From Hyphomonadaceae bacterium TMED5 (lineage in GTDB: Bacteria > Pseudomonadota > Alphaproteobacteria > Caulobacterales > Hyphomonadaceae): a stretch of 64,000 nt of DNA. The DNA lies in contig NHBK01000014.1 of NCBI GenBank assembly GCA_002173095.1, forward strand, positions 124,001 to 188,000, given 5' to 3'. Position 1 is the stretch's first letter, and the number at the start of each line of letters is the position of its first letter. Position numbers and translations under genes: made by a program. The notes under the pieces were generated by a model. The model had not been told where the DNA came from and searched no databases. It saw only the letters and a program-made list of their open reading frames with translations. Positions 25,030 through 34,261 of the stretch are shown here, one piece after another.

Positions 25030-27057
25030 TCAGAAGGTCTGGGCGATCGTGATCTTGATGTTGCGGCCCGGCTCCACATCGTTGAGGATCAGCGCGCCAA
25101 ACACAGGGTGGTTTGTCGCGCCCAGACGAGAAGCGTGGGAGGTATAGGTCGTGTCGAAAATGTTATCGACGCCGCCCGTGAGGCTCAGGCCATCAAAGCC
25201 AAGCGCATTTTCCCAGCGTGCAGCAATATTGTGGAGGTTGTAGCTCTCTTTATCTTCGCCAAGGCTGGTTGTGACATCATCGATGAACTGACCATTGAGC
25301 GCGACAGAGAGGTTCAGACTGTCAAACTGATAGCTCAGCTCATAAGAGGTTGTATCGCCAATCTCACGGAAGCTTTCGGACACAGATGATGTATCGAGCT
25401 CACTTGTGTCGAAGTCCGAAGAGTTGTGCGTAGCGAAGAAGTTCCACGGGCCGTTTGCATAGGTGATGCTGGCTTCATAGCCGCGAATTTCTACGGAGCC
25501 GAGATTGGCATCCTGTGTTTCGCCTGTGGCCGAGTCAGCGACATCAACTTCGCCGATATAATTGTCGAGATTGGTCTGAAAGACGTTTGCGCCAAATCCA
25601 ATCTGGCCGCCCATGAAGTCAGACACAAAGCGGACGCCCGCTTCAATGTTCTCACCGGTTTCAGCTTCCAGCGCTGGATTCACAATTTTATTGCTACCAG
25701 ACCCTGCGAATGGTTCAGCAAGTTCTGGTCCAGAGAAGATTTCTGTGTAGCTGGCGAGGAAGGTGAGGCCTTCATACGGTTCCAGCTCGCCTGCAACAGC
25801 AAACAGGATGTCGTCGAACTCTCCGCTTTCGCCGGTTTCAACATAGGTGACTTCATGGTTCACCGCGCGGATGCCCGGGCGCACACGGAAAATGTCGGTC
25901 ACTTCGATTTCGTCTTCAATGTAGAAGGCGAGGTTTTCAGACTCTTGTTCGATCGTGTCGTCAGCTGTGGCCAGATCAGGGTCAAAGCTCAGATCCTGAG
26001 CGAAATACTGAACGCCATAGGTGAAGTTGTGGCCAATGCCGCCAAGCTCAACATCAGAACGGGCCATCAGGTTGAAGCCCTGATTTTCCGCCATCGCTCT
26101 TTTCAGAGTGTTGCCATTCTGAACCCGGACGGCCGTGTTTGTTTCGTCGCGGGTGAGTTCCAGATCATTCGTGTAGGCGGTGGCCTCCAGCATGAAAGCT
26201 GGGCCCAAATCGAGCGCATAGGACAGATTGATGGTTTCGCGTGTGTATTCTGTCGGCAGCAGAATGTCGCCGGTAATGGCCTGGTTGGTCAGAACGCCCA
26301 TATCCGGGCGCTGGGTGTAATCACCCGCATCTTCCAGAAGGTCATAGCTCAGCTGAATGCGCTGGTTTTCGGTTGGCTCAAAACCAAATTTGATCAGCAG
26401 GTGTTCGGTTGTGCCGTCAGACCCAATGGTTTCGCGGCCATCACCATCTTCGAAATTGTCGCGATCAATCTGATTGAAATAGATCAGGCCATCGATCTGC
26501 TCTGTCAGCTGGCCGTAACCGGTCAGGGACCAGGCGGTCTGCGCGTTTGAGTTATAAGAGCCCATAATGCGGCCGCCGAAATTATTCTCACTGTTTGCGA
26601 GCAGGTCTTCAGCCGTTTTCGTGCGGAAACGCACCGCGCCACCGACACCGCCATGGGTGAGGGAGTTCGCGCCGACTTCTATTTCAGCTGATGTCAGAAT
26701 GTCAGCATTGATCAGAAGATTGCCGAGGTGGTGATAGAGATAGTTCGTCTGAAGCGCGCCATCGATATAAATATCAAGCTGACGGTCATCGAGGCCACGA
26801 ATATTGATGCGGGAGTTCACAGAGTGCGTGCCGCCAATATCAACGCCGGGTACAATGCGCAGAAGGTCAGACAAATGGTCGGCCTGTTTCAGCGACAGAT
26901 CGCCTTCATCAAGCGTAAGAAGATCGGACTGGACTTCAGTACCCCAGACCTGAACAGCATCAAGCTCGCGGTCAGATTCCTGAGCCAGAGCTGGCGCTGA
27001 AACAGCGGCCAGAAGGCTCGTTCCCATAAGAACTGAGCGAAGGGTTGAGTTGATCAT
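25030..27057 (-). CDS. TonB-dependent outer-membrane receptor
   Basis: The 675-residue protein has a signal peptide (1-26, ending ALAQ), a plug domain (about 45-165) and a 22-strand-type barrel ending in the aromatic terminus KITIAQTF. A TonB-box-like segment (ELDAVQVWGTE) follows the signal. The ligand cannot be told from sequence; context points to a siderophore, heme or another metal complex. I chose ATG 27057 because GGGGAA precedes it and the signal peptide starts there; the open frame extends 15 codons further. It faces the PepSY-DUF2271-DUF4198-apbE run and has a Fur-like operator upstream. Confidence 0.92.
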   Translation of the reverse strand: MINSTLRSVLMGTSLLAAVSAPALAQESDRELDAVQVWGTEVQSDLLTLDEGDLSLKQADHLSDLLRIVPGVDIGGTHSVNSRINIRGLDDRQLDIYIDGALQTNYLYHHLGNLLINADILTSAEIEVGANSLTHGGVGGAVRFRTKTAEDLLANSENNFGGRIMGSYNSNAQTAWSLTGYGQLTEQIDGLIYFNQIDRDNFEDGDGRETIGSDGTTEHLLIKFGFEPTENQRIQLSYDLLEDAGDYTQRPDMGVLTNQAITGDILLPTEYTRETINLSYALDLGPAFMLEATAYTNDLELTRDETNTAVRVQNGNTLKRAMAENQGFNLMARSDVELGGIGHNFTYGVQYFAQDLSFDPDLATADDTIEQESENLAFYIEDEIEVTDIFRVRPGIRAVNHEVTYVETGESGEFDDILFAVAGELEPYEGLTFLASYTEIFSGPELAEPFAGSGSNKIVNPALEAETGENIEAGVRFVSDFMGGQIGFGANVFQTNLDNYIGEVDVADSATGETQDANLGSVEIRGYEASITYANGPWNFFATHNSSDFDTSELDTSSVSESFREIGDTTSYELSYQFDSLNLSVALNGQFIDDVTTSLGEDKESYNLHNIAARWENALGFDGLSLTGGVDNIFDTTYTSHASRLGATNHPVFGALILNDVEPGRNIKITIAQTF

Positions 27058-27107
27058 TGTATTCCCCATGCGTTTGCAAGTCATTATCAATTGCAGAGGC
27101 AATGTTG

Positions 27108-27126
27108 GAAATGATAATCATTGTCA
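27108..27126. promoter_or_regulatory. Fur box upstream of the TonB receptor
   Basis: GGAAATGATAATCATTGTC matches 16 of 19 positions of the classical Fur consensus GATAATGATAATCATTATC. It lies 51-69 bp before the receptor start, a normal operator distance, and between the receptor and the MarR gene. Confidence 0.8.
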
Positions 27127-27146
27127 ACTGGTATTGTGCTGAAATT

Positions 27147-27614
27147 CTACATCGTAAAACGGGCGGTGAGACTTTCACCTTCGGCTGTGCCTTTCAGGAT
27201 ACGCTGAAAGGTTCGAACGACCTGATCCATGTCGTCTGCGCTCAGAGTTTGCGCCAGCCAGGCATCAAATCTGGCTTCGATAGCTTTGACGGTTCCGGCT
27301 GCCTTCTGACCCGCTTCTGTGAGGGTAAGCAGGACGGCCCGCTTATCATCAGGGTGTGGTCTGCGTCCGATCAGACCTTTGGATTCCATACGAGAGATCA
27401 GTCGGGAAGGATGGTCGGCTTCACACACGAGATAATTGGACAATTGACGAATGGTGAGAGCTCCGCATTCGTCCAGAACGGTCAAAACCTCGCTCCATGC
27501 CGGTGTCAGTCCCTCTGCCCGGATCATATCTGCGAGAACGCGATGACTGGAGCGTTGCGCGGCCAGAATGCTGTGCCGGAACAGCGCGGGGAGGGTTTCG
27601 TCCAACTGAGTCAT
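27147..27614 (-). CDS. MarR-family transcriptional regulator
   Basis: A 155-residue winged-helix protein. ALTIRQLSNYLVCEADHPSRLISRMESKGLIGRRPHPDDKRAV contains the recognition helix and the wing with its DxRA-type signature (split here, as is usual for the family). ATG 27614 has GGAG nine bases upstream; an upstream extension of 14 codons is unlikely. It lies just upstream of the TonB receptor on the same strand, so it may be co-transcribed with the receptor or regulate it. The inducer is unknown. Confidence 0.88.
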   Translation of the reverse strand: MTQLDETLPALFRHSILAAQRSSHRVLADMIRAEGLTPAWSEVLTVLDECGALTIRQLSNYLVCEADHPSRLISRMESKGLIGRRPHPDDKRAVLLTLTEAGQKAAGTVKAIEARFDAWLAQTLSADDMDQVVRTFQRILKGTAEGESLTARFTM

Positions 27615-27747
27615 CACAATTTTCTCCGGTGAGTCGCTATCAATATGACATAGCACATAAAAATGCTGAGCGCAGCGACAGGAAAGAGTTGTATATAAAA
27701 CTTATCTGCGATCTATTGGATGCATATGCAACTAATGGGAGGCGGCG

Positions 27748-28347
27748 ATGACAGCCAGCGTAGAATTCTATTTCGATTATCTTAGTCCAATGTCCTATTT
27801 CGGCTTTCACAGATTGAAAGCACTGCGGGAGCGGACGGGTTGTGATGTAGTGATGCGCCCAATGTCGCTACAGGGCGTGATGGAGGCGACAGGCAACAGA
27901 CCGCCCGGTCTCGTCGCGAATAAGGGCAAATTCTATGCTCTGGATTTTCAACGTCATGCGAAACGCTTTGGCCTTCCGTTTCAGGTAAATCCGGCTTTTC
28001 CGATGAACACTATTCGTTCCTTGCGCCTGACTGCAGGTCTGCTGGATGCAGACCTGTTGCTCCCGGTTATGGGGTGGATCTTCCACAACACCTGGGCCGA
28101 GCCGAAGGATATTTCGGATAAGTCCGTGCTATATGACGTTCTGAAGGATGGTGGGTTTGATGCGGAAGCTCTGTTTGAGCTTAGCAATCTTCAATCAAAC
28201 AAAGACCTTATCCGCAAGAATACGGAAATCGCCGTATCGCGCGGCGTTTTTGGCGCGCCGACATTCTTTGTTGGTGATGACATGTATTTTGGACAGGACC
28301 GGCTCGACTTTGTCGAAGACGCGCTCACTGAACGCGCCTGGGTCTGA
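27748..28347 (+). CDS. 2-hydroxychromene-2-carboxylate isomerase family protein (GST kappa/DsbA fold)
   Basis: The 199-residue protein has a thioredoxin-like DsbA fold. The active-site region FYFDYLSPMSYFGFHRL contains the conserved serine that replaces the DsbA cysteine pair, and GVFGAPTFFVGDDMYFGQDRLDFVEDAL closes the fold. Family members isomerise hydroxychromene carboxylates with glutathione in aromatic degradation, but many relatives have unknown substrates. No other aromatic-degradation gene is adjacent. Confidence 0.85.
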   Translation: MTASVEFYFDYLSPMSYFGFHRLKALRERTGCDVVMRPMSLQGVMEATGNRPPGLVANKGKFYALDFQRHAKRFGLPFQVNPAFPMNTIRSLRLTAGLLDADLLLPVMGWIFHNTWAEPKDISDKSVLYDVLKDGGFDAEALFELSNLQSNKDLIRKNTEIAVSRGVFGAPTFFVGDDMYFGQDRLDFVEDALTERAWV

Positions 28348-28351
28348 CAAA

Positions 28352-29347
28352 TTACAGCAAGCCGTGTTTCGCCGCGAGCTGGCGGTAACTGACCTCTGGT
28401 CGCGGACCATAGTGAGAGATGACCTCAGCGGCTGCGATATGGCCGAGTTTCGCACAATCGCGCACGCGGCGATTGCGGGCATACCCAAACAGGAAGCCAG
28501 CGGCGTATTGGTCGCCGGCACCTGTTGCGTCGACAACTTTTTTCACAGGTTCAGCTGGAAGCGAGATCACTTCTTCAGGCGTGATCACGACTGAACCTTT
28601 GGAAGAACGTGTGACTGCGGCGGCATAGGCATCTTTGCGTAGGAGCTGTACGGCTTTGTTGAAATCCTGCGTTTCATAAAGCGAGAGCAATTCAGCTTCG
28701 TTCGCGAAAAGCACATCAACATGGCCGCGAATAAGGTGCTGGAAGCTTTCCCGGTGACGATCAACGCAGAAACTGTCGGAAAGAGTAAGCGCAACGCGGC
28801 GGTTCGCGGCCTTTGCAATCTCGGCCGCGTGGACGAAAGCCTTTTTCGCTTCCGGTTTGTCGAACAGATACCCCTCCAGATAGAGAATTTTGCCCTGTTT
28901 GATCATCTCCGCGTCAACGTCTTCATCGGTGAATTCGGTGGACGCGCCCAGATAGGTGTTCATTGAGCGCTCACCGTCGGGGGTAACACCAATAATGCAG
29001 CGCGCTGTGCCTGGGCCTTTTTCGAGACTCGCCGTTGGAAAGTCGATTTCGACCTTTTCCATGGCTTTTCGGAAATACCGGCCCAGAGCATCTTCTGCGA
29101 CCTTGCCAATATAGCCAGTCTTACCGCCAAAGCTGGTCACACCCGCAATCGTGTTGGCGCCAGACCCGCCAGCAACGAACCGGGCATCCGTACCGAAAAG
29201 TTTTGAAAGTTGCAGAGCGCGCGGCTGATCAATCAGCGTCATACCGCCCTTACGAATATCGTGCTCAATCAGAAATCCATCTGGAACTGATTTGATAACG
29301 TCGACGATCGCATTGCCGACACCGACGACATCATAAACTGCACTCAT
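28352..29347 (-). CDS. PfkB-family kinase, adenosine kinase-like
   Basis: Ribokinase/PfkB fold of 331 residues. It has the N-terminal signature VVGVGNAIVDV, a GGSGANTIAGV substrate motif and the C-terminal catalytic motif DATGAGDQYAAGFLFGYA. Alphaproteobacterial proteins of this length and N-terminus are commonly annotated as adenosine kinases; the nucleoside or sugar specificity is not proven here. The frame is open 40 codons upstream, but ATG 29347 gives the canonical N-terminus. It converges with the isomerase gene (4-bp gap) and diverges from the ATP-grasp gene. Confidence 0.88.
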   Translation of the reverse strand: MSAVYDVVGVGNAIVDVIKSVPDGFLIEHDIRKGGMTLIDQPRALQLSKLFGTDARFVAGGSGANTIAGVTSFGGKTGYIGKVAEDALGRYFRKAMEKVEIDFPTASLEKGPGTARCIIGVTPDGERSMNTYLGASTEFTDEDVDAEMIKQGKILYLEGYLFDKPEAKKAFVHAAEIAKAANRRVALTLSDSFCVDRHRESFQHLIRGHVDVLFANEAELLSLYETQDFNKAVQLLRKDAYAAAVTRSSKGSVVITPEEVISLPAEPVKKVVDATGAGDQYAAGFLFGYARNRRVRDCAKLGHIAAAEVISHYGPRPEVSYRQLAAKHGLL

Positions 29348-29421
29348 TGCTGCGCCCGATCTTTTGTTGATTCGATGATTTTCTTCGACAGTAAGCCAAG
29401 TTGCATATAGTTCAAGCAAAC

Positions 29422-30297
29422 ATGAAGATAGCCTTTTTAGCGTCATTAGATGTTTTGCCTCACGCAACAGTCCGTAGGTCTGATGCGTTTGAGTTTGATC
29501 TTCAGTTTGCTTGCTTTTCTAAGGCCTGTTCAGAGGCTGGGTCTGAAATGCAGGCTGTGCAATGGAATGACCCTGCGGTGAACTGGGCGCAGTATGACGC
29601 GGCGTTTATCGGGACATGCTGGGACTACCAGGATCAGTCGGAGCTGTTTCTTGATAAACTGGATGAAATCGCGGCGGCTGGCGTTCGTGTGTTTAATCCA
29701 GCTGAGCTGGTGCGCTGGAATTTGCGCAAAACCTATTTGAGGGAATTGGCAGAGCGCGGTGTTGGGACGATTGAAACGCTCTGGCTGGATTTTCCCAGTG
29801 CTGATCGCCTGTCGCAGGCATTTGATGAGTTGAACACCGATGAGCTGGTGATCAAAAGACAGATTGGCGCGGGTGCATCCGGGCAATTGCGCTATAATCG
29901 AGCCGATCAACTCGTCGACTATGCGCATCGGGCCATGGTCCAGCCCTTTGTGCCCTCTATTGTTGAGGAAGGCGAGTACAGCTTCATTATGATCAATGGG
30001 GTGTTTTCACACGCTCTTTTGAAACGCGCTAAAACGGGTGATTACCGCATACAATCGTCATATGGGGGGTATGAAGAGAAAGTTCTTCCTTCAAAATCCG
30101 ATCTTGAGGCCGCTCATCAGGTTGTGGAATCTTTTTTGGAACCTCCGCTTTATGCGCGCGTTGACATGGTACGGGGCCATCACGGCCGTTTGCTGCTGAT
30201 GGAACTAGAGTTGATTGAACCTTATTTATATCCCGAGCAATCTGATCAACTCGGAGCGCTTTTCTTTGCTGGGCTAATCCAGAAAATGTCCCGGTAA
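29422..30297 (+). CDS. ATP-grasp family protein of unknown substrate
   Basis: The 291-residue protein has an ATP-grasp core: DELVIKRQIGAGASGQLRY is the ATP-binding loop and LLMELELIEPYLYPEQ provides metal-binding acidic residues. It resembles small glutathione-synthetase-like ligases (of the type seen in cycloserine and peptide-like pathways). The substrate is unknown. It lies 9 bp before the heme oxygenase gene in a run with the bacteriophytochrome, so co-expression with photoreceptor genes is likely. Confidence 0.75.
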   Translation: MKIAFLASLDVLPHATVRRSDAFEFDLQFACFSKACSEAGSEMQAVQWNDPAVNWAQYDAAFIGTCWDYQDQSELFLDKLDEIAAAGVRVFNPAELVRWNLRKTYLRELAERGVGTIETLWLDFPSADRLSQAFDELNTDELVIKRQIGAGASGQLRYNRADQLVDYAHRAMVQPFVPSIVEEGEYSFIMINGVFSHALLKRAKTGDYRIQSSYGGYEEKVLPSKSDLEAAHQVVESFLEPPLYARVDMVRGHHGRLLLMELELIEPYLYPEQSDQLGALFFAGLIQKMSR

Positions 30298-30306
30298 CGC
30301 CTCTAT

Positions 30307-30879
30307 ATGATAACGACAACGGAACCACAGCGCAGCCAAGACGCGCTGAGATTTGCGCTGAGGGAAGAAACCCGAAGCGATCACGCCGATAGCGAAGCGG
30401 CGTTTGATAGATTCGACGTTACAAGCCGAGACGGTCTTCGCAATTTTCTTTCTGCCCAACATATCGCAATCGAGAGTTTGTCGGAGGTCTATCCCGATGA
30501 GCTGCCTTGTGGGCTTAATTTCGATGGCATTCTGGGCGAACTGAAATCTGATATTTCGTCTCTGGGCGGCCTTGGGCCACTGCCAACGCTCGCATTCAGC
30601 CATATGAACCACTCACTGGGTGTCGTTTATGTGCTGGCAGGTTCCCACCTCGGCTCAAAATTGCTCTTACAGCGTGTGAAGAATAGCGCAGAAACACAAT
30701 CTGTTGCGGCTCACGCTTATCTGAAAAATAACCATCTTCCGGAAGTCTGGAAAAAATTCCTGTCAGTCGCCTCCAGTCAGAACTGGGTCGATGATCGATC
30801 GGCAATTGTGAACTCTGCGAAACAGACCTTCACTTTGTTCCGGCAGTCAGCTGACTGGGTAAGGCGCGAATATGTCTGA
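30307..30879 (+). CDS. bphO: Biliverdin-producing heme oxygenase (BphO type)
   Basis: The 190-residue all-helical heme oxygenase carries the proximal-histidine segment LREETRSDHADSEAAFD (His near residue 26) and a distal-helix-like SHMNHSLGVVYVLAGSHLGSKLLLQR. It opens heme to biliverdin IXalpha, the chromophore of bacteriophytochromes. The 3' end overlaps the bacteriophytochrome gene by 8 bp, the usual bphO-bphP coupling. Confidence 0.9.
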   Translation: MITTTEPQRSQDALRFALREETRSDHADSEAAFDRFDVTSRDGLRNFLSAQHIAIESLSEVYPDELPCGLNFDGILGELKSDISSLGGLGPLPTLAFSHMNHSLGVVYVLAGSHLGSKLLLQRVKNSAETQSVAAHAYLKNNHLPEVWKKFLSVASSQNWVDDRSAIVNSAKQTFTLFRQSADWVRREYV

Positions 30880-33454
30880 CACGAGCAAATCAAACTCCTT
30901 CGATTTCAAGAATGTAGATCTTACAAATTGTGATCGCGAGCCGATCCAGTTTCTGGGTCATGTGCAGAGCTTTGCCTGCATGATTTCAGTCACATCGGAT
31001 TGGCTCATCGTGCAGGCATCAAAAAACACGATTGAGCATTTGGGCATAGATGCCGAAACGCTGATCGGTCAGCCATTCAGAAATGTCGTATCGAAGGAAT
31101 GTCTGCATGATCTGCGCTCTCGTATGCAGATGATGTGGGGCGATGATGCTGTTGAACGACTTTTCAGTGTGAAGCTGAGGGAAGACCTCGACACACTGTT
31201 CGACATTGCCATGCACCGTTCTGGCAGACAGGTGATTATCGAGCTCCAGCCAACGACCCGACATATGGGTCAGGATCAGGGCAATATGGTTCGCTCGATC
31301 ATGGGGCGATTGCAGTCTGAAAAAACGGTTGAGGGTTTGTGCCGTCAGGCGGCGCGTTTTGTGCGCGCGCTCACCGGTTTTGACCGGGTTATGGTCTACC
31401 GGTTTCTGCCAGATGATAGCGGACAGGTTATTGCCGAAACGGCTAAGACCGGTCTTGAGCCCTATCTGGGGCTTCGGTATCCGGCGACCGACATTCCAAA
31501 ACAGGCGCGTGAACTCTATAAGCGCAATCTTCTGCGCATTATTGCTGATGTGAACGATCGCGTTTCGCCGATTTTGCCGCAATCAAGCGATCAGGGCGCA
31601 CTGGATCTGTCTCTGTGTACAGCGCGAGCTGTATCGCCCATTCACCTCGAATATTTGCGCAATATGGGCGTTCAGGCCTCGCTTTCGATCTCCATTCTGA
31701 AGCGCGGTAAGCTCTGGGGCCTGTTTGCCTGCCACCATTATGAGCCTCGCATTCTGGAATATGATGTGCGCTCGACGGCAGAACTGTTCGGGCAAATGTT
31801 CTCTTTCGTGCTGGAGCAGGTGGAAACTGATATTGAACGCGAAGAGATGACGCGTGCCCGGGTTCTGCATGATCAATTGATGGGCCAGCTCGCCGAGGGT
31901 GAGAGCCTAGAAGAAAACTTCGAAATGATCTCGAATGCTCTGAGGTCATTGATTAAATGCGATGGCGTAGCGCTTTGGGTGGATGGCAAGCTTCAAAAGG
32001 TCGGTCATGGCCCAAATGAAGAAGAATTCGCCGGGCTGGCGCGCTTTCTGAATACGCATGCCTCCAGTCAGGTCTACACAACCGACAATATTTCAGAGGT
32101 TTATCCGCCAGGAGAAATGTTCGTGAACCGGGCGGCGGGCATGCTCGCTCTGCCTGTATCGCGCTCGCCGCGAGACTATATTGTGCTCTTCCGCGGTGAA
32201 CTGACTAAAGAAATCAAATGGGCAGGCAATCCCGATAAGCCGGTAACCACTGGCCCACTTGGTACACGATTGACGCCGCGCAAAAGCTTCGAGGTCTGGA
32301 AACAGACCGTATCCGGCGCCTCTGAAAGCTGGACAGAGGCAGAGATTGCAGCGGCCGAAACCCTGCGTGTGACGCTGTTGGAAGTGGTTCTTCGTATTTC
32401 TGATGCGGCCAATCAGGAGCGGGCAAAAGCGCAGGACCGTCAGGAGCTTTTGATTGCGGAACTGAACCACCGCGTTCGTAATATTCTGAACCTTATCAGA
32501 AGCCTGATCAAACAATCGCAGTCCGAAGCGCGAACTGTATCTGAATTCACGGAAATTGTGGGTGGACGTGTGCATGCGCTGGCACGCGCGCATGATCAGC
32601 TGACCAAACAGAACTGGGAATCGGGTTCGCTAAGGGACCTCATTGAGAAAGAGACCGAAGCATACATTCCTGGCACAACCGACCGGGTGACGTATGAAGG
32701 CCCGGATATTTTATTCCATCCGAATGCATTTTCGACCATGGCGCTGGTTCTTCATGAGCTGACGACAAATTCGGTCAAATACGGCGCATTGAGCCGCCCA
32801 TCCGGTAAAATATCCATTCTGGCGAAGATCGACTCTGCAGGTGGGCTGACGCTCAGCTGGAAGGAAGCGGGTGGACCGGTTGTTTCCGCGCCGACGCGGG
32901 TTGGCTTTGGTTCGACTGTGATTGAGCGATCCATCCCGTTTGAACTTCAAGGTGAAGCCAAACAGCGTTTTCACACGCATGGTCTGGAAGCCGAATTCTT
33001 CATCCCTGAAAAGCACATCGAAATTGCGAGCCCGGTCGCAAAGGCCAAGGCGCCAGACCGCGCGACTATTGACGATACAGTAGGAAGTGAGACCCCATTA
33101 TCGGGTCAGGCCATAGTCGTTGAAGACAATATGATCATTGCCTTCGATTCCGCTGACATCCTTCGCCATTTGGGTGCGAGTGAGGTTGAGATCGCATCCA
33201 ATGCTGACGAAGCCTTCGCGCTTTTAGAGGCGATGGATCCGGGATTTATGCTGCTGGATGTAAATCTCGGAATGGAGACCAGTGAGATGGTCGCCAGAAA
33301 GGCCGTGGAACGTGGCATTCCATTTATCTTCGCCTCTGGATATGGCGAAACGGCAAGCGTGCTCGAGCATTTTGATGATCCGATGATCATTCAGAAGCCC
33401 TATGACGAGGATATGATCCGACGCGCCATTCTGAAACTGCAGCGCAAGGTCTAA
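30872..33454 (+). CDS. bphP: Bacteriophytochrome: PAS-GAF-PHY photosensor with HWE/HisKA_2-type kinase and receiver
   Basis: The 860-residue protein begins with a PAS domain with the biliverdin-binding Cys20 in TNCDREPIQFLGHVQ. The GAF domain follows with ATDIP (205-209; D207 conserved) and His258 in SPIHLEYLRNMGV, then a PHY domain (to about 505). The kinase is of the HWE/HisKA_2 type, with phosphoacceptor His533 in ELNHRVRN and N-box Asn633 in ELTTNSVKYG. A C-terminal receiver has phosphoacceptor D796 in MLLDVNLG. It is thus a hybrid red/far-red photoreceptor. No separate output regulator is adjacent. Its 3' end overlaps convergent nth by 4 bp. Confidence 0.95.
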   Translation: MSDTSKSNSFDFKNVDLTNCDREPIQFLGHVQSFACMISVTSDWLIVQASKNTIEHLGIDAETLIGQPFRNVVSKECLHDLRSRMQMMWGDDAVERLFSVKLREDLDTLFDIAMHRSGRQVIIELQPTTRHMGQDQGNMVRSIMGRLQSEKTVEGLCRQAARFVRALTGFDRVMVYRFLPDDSGQVIAETAKTGLEPYLGLRYPATDIPKQARELYKRNLLRIIADVNDRVSPILPQSSDQGALDLSLCTARAVSPIHLEYLRNMGVQASLSISILKRGKLWGLFACHHYEPRILEYDVRSTAELFGQMFSFVLEQVETDIEREEMTRARVLHDQLMGQLAEGESLEENFEMISNALRSLIKCDGVALWVDGKLQKVGHGPNEEEFAGLARFLNTHASSQVYTTDNISEVYPPGEMFVNRAAGMLALPVSRSPRDYIVLFRGELTKEIKWAGNPDKPVTTGPLGTRLTPRKSFEVWKQTVSGASESWTEAEIAAAETLRVTLLEVVLRISDAANQERAKAQDRQELLIAELNHRVRNILNLIRSLIKQSQSEARTVSEFTEIVGGRVHALARAHDQLTKQNWESGSLRDLIEKETEAYIPGTTDRVTYEGPDILFHPNAFSTMALVLHELTTNSVKYGALSRPSGKISILAKIDSAGGLTLSWKEAGGPVVSAPTRVGFGSTVIERSIPFELQGEAKQRFHTHGLEAEFFIPEKHIEIASPVAKAKAPDRATIDDTVGSETPLSGQAIVVEDNMIIAFDSADILRHLGASEVEIASNADEAFALLEAMDPGFMLLDVNLGMETSEMVARKAVERGIPFIFASGYGETASVLEHFDDPMIIQKPYDEDMIRRAILKLQRKV

Positions 33455-34152
33455 TCGTCGTCCAGACCCGGCGTTTTATCCTTGAACTTGCAGAGCGGTT
33501 TGATGCGGCAAAGCCAGCATTTCGGCTTTCTGGCGATGCAGGTATAGCGCCCGTGCAGGATGAGCCAGTGGTGCGCGCCGAGCTTGAACTCGTCGGGCGT
33601 CACTTTTTCGAGGCCTTCTTCGACCTGATCGGGTGTTTTCCCCGGCGCGAGGCCTGTGCGGTTGGAAACACGGAAAATATGCGTGTCGACGGCAATCGTC
33701 GGCTGCCCGAAGGCTTCGTTCAGAACCACATTCGCAGTTTTGCGACCGACACCCGGCAATCGGACGAGCTCTTCGCGCGTTGCCGGCACTTCACCACCAA
33801 ATTCATCAATCAGCATTTGCGAGAGCGCGATGACGTTCTTGGCTTTGTTGCGCCACAGACCGATCGTTTTGATGTGGCTGGCCACACCGTCTTCGCCGAG
33901 TGCCAGCATCTTCTCTGGCGTATCTGCAATCTTGAAAAGGTCCTTCGTCGCGCGGTTCACCCCCACATCGGTGGCCTGCGCTGAAAGGGCAACGGCCACA
34001 ACGAGGGTATAGGCGTTTACAAAATCCAGCTCTGTGTGCGGATCGGGGCGATCTTCTGCCAGAATTGCGAACAGCTCAGCAGCTTTTGCTTTTGAAAATC
34101 GTCGCGGTGCTGATTTTCTTGGTTTCTTTGCGGGCGACTTACGTTCTGGCAC
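33451..34152 (-). CDS. nth: Endonuclease III
   Basis: Base-excision-repair glycosylase/AP lyase for oxidised pyrimidines. The helix-hairpin-helix motif RLPGVGRKTANVVLNE contains the catalytic lysine, VDTHIFRVSNR contains the catalytic aspartate, and CIARKPKCWLCRIKPLC gives the C-x6-C-x2-C-x5-C ligands of the [4Fe-4S] cluster. The 233 residues include a lysine/arginine-rich N-terminal extension of about 20. It converges with the phytochrome gene. Confidence 0.96.
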   Translation of the reverse strand: MPERKSPAKKPRKSAPRRFSKAKAAELFAILAEDRPDPHTELDFVNAYTLVVAVALSAQATDVGVNRATKDLFKIADTPEKMLALGEDGVASHIKTIGLWRNKAKNVIALSQMLIDEFGGEVPATREELVRLPGVGRKTANVVLNEAFGQPTIAVDTHIFRVSNRTGLAPGKTPDQVEEGLEKVTPDEFKLGAHHWLILHGRYTCIARKPKCWLCRIKPLCKFKDKTPGLDDD

Positions 34153-34261
34153 GATCTGTCATTCCTCTGGTCGCTGAACATGACGAAAAACTGATTTTCA
34201 TTTTTCGGAGTCCTGACTAGGTTCAATTGATCAACAGAACAAGTTGCTGACCGGAAAGACC

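Noticed and set aside
25426-26550. Long open frame (374 codons) on the + strand
   Set aside because: It lies entirely opposite the TonB receptor gene, has no recognisable domain, and is rich in residues expected from antisense reading of barrel-coding DNA.
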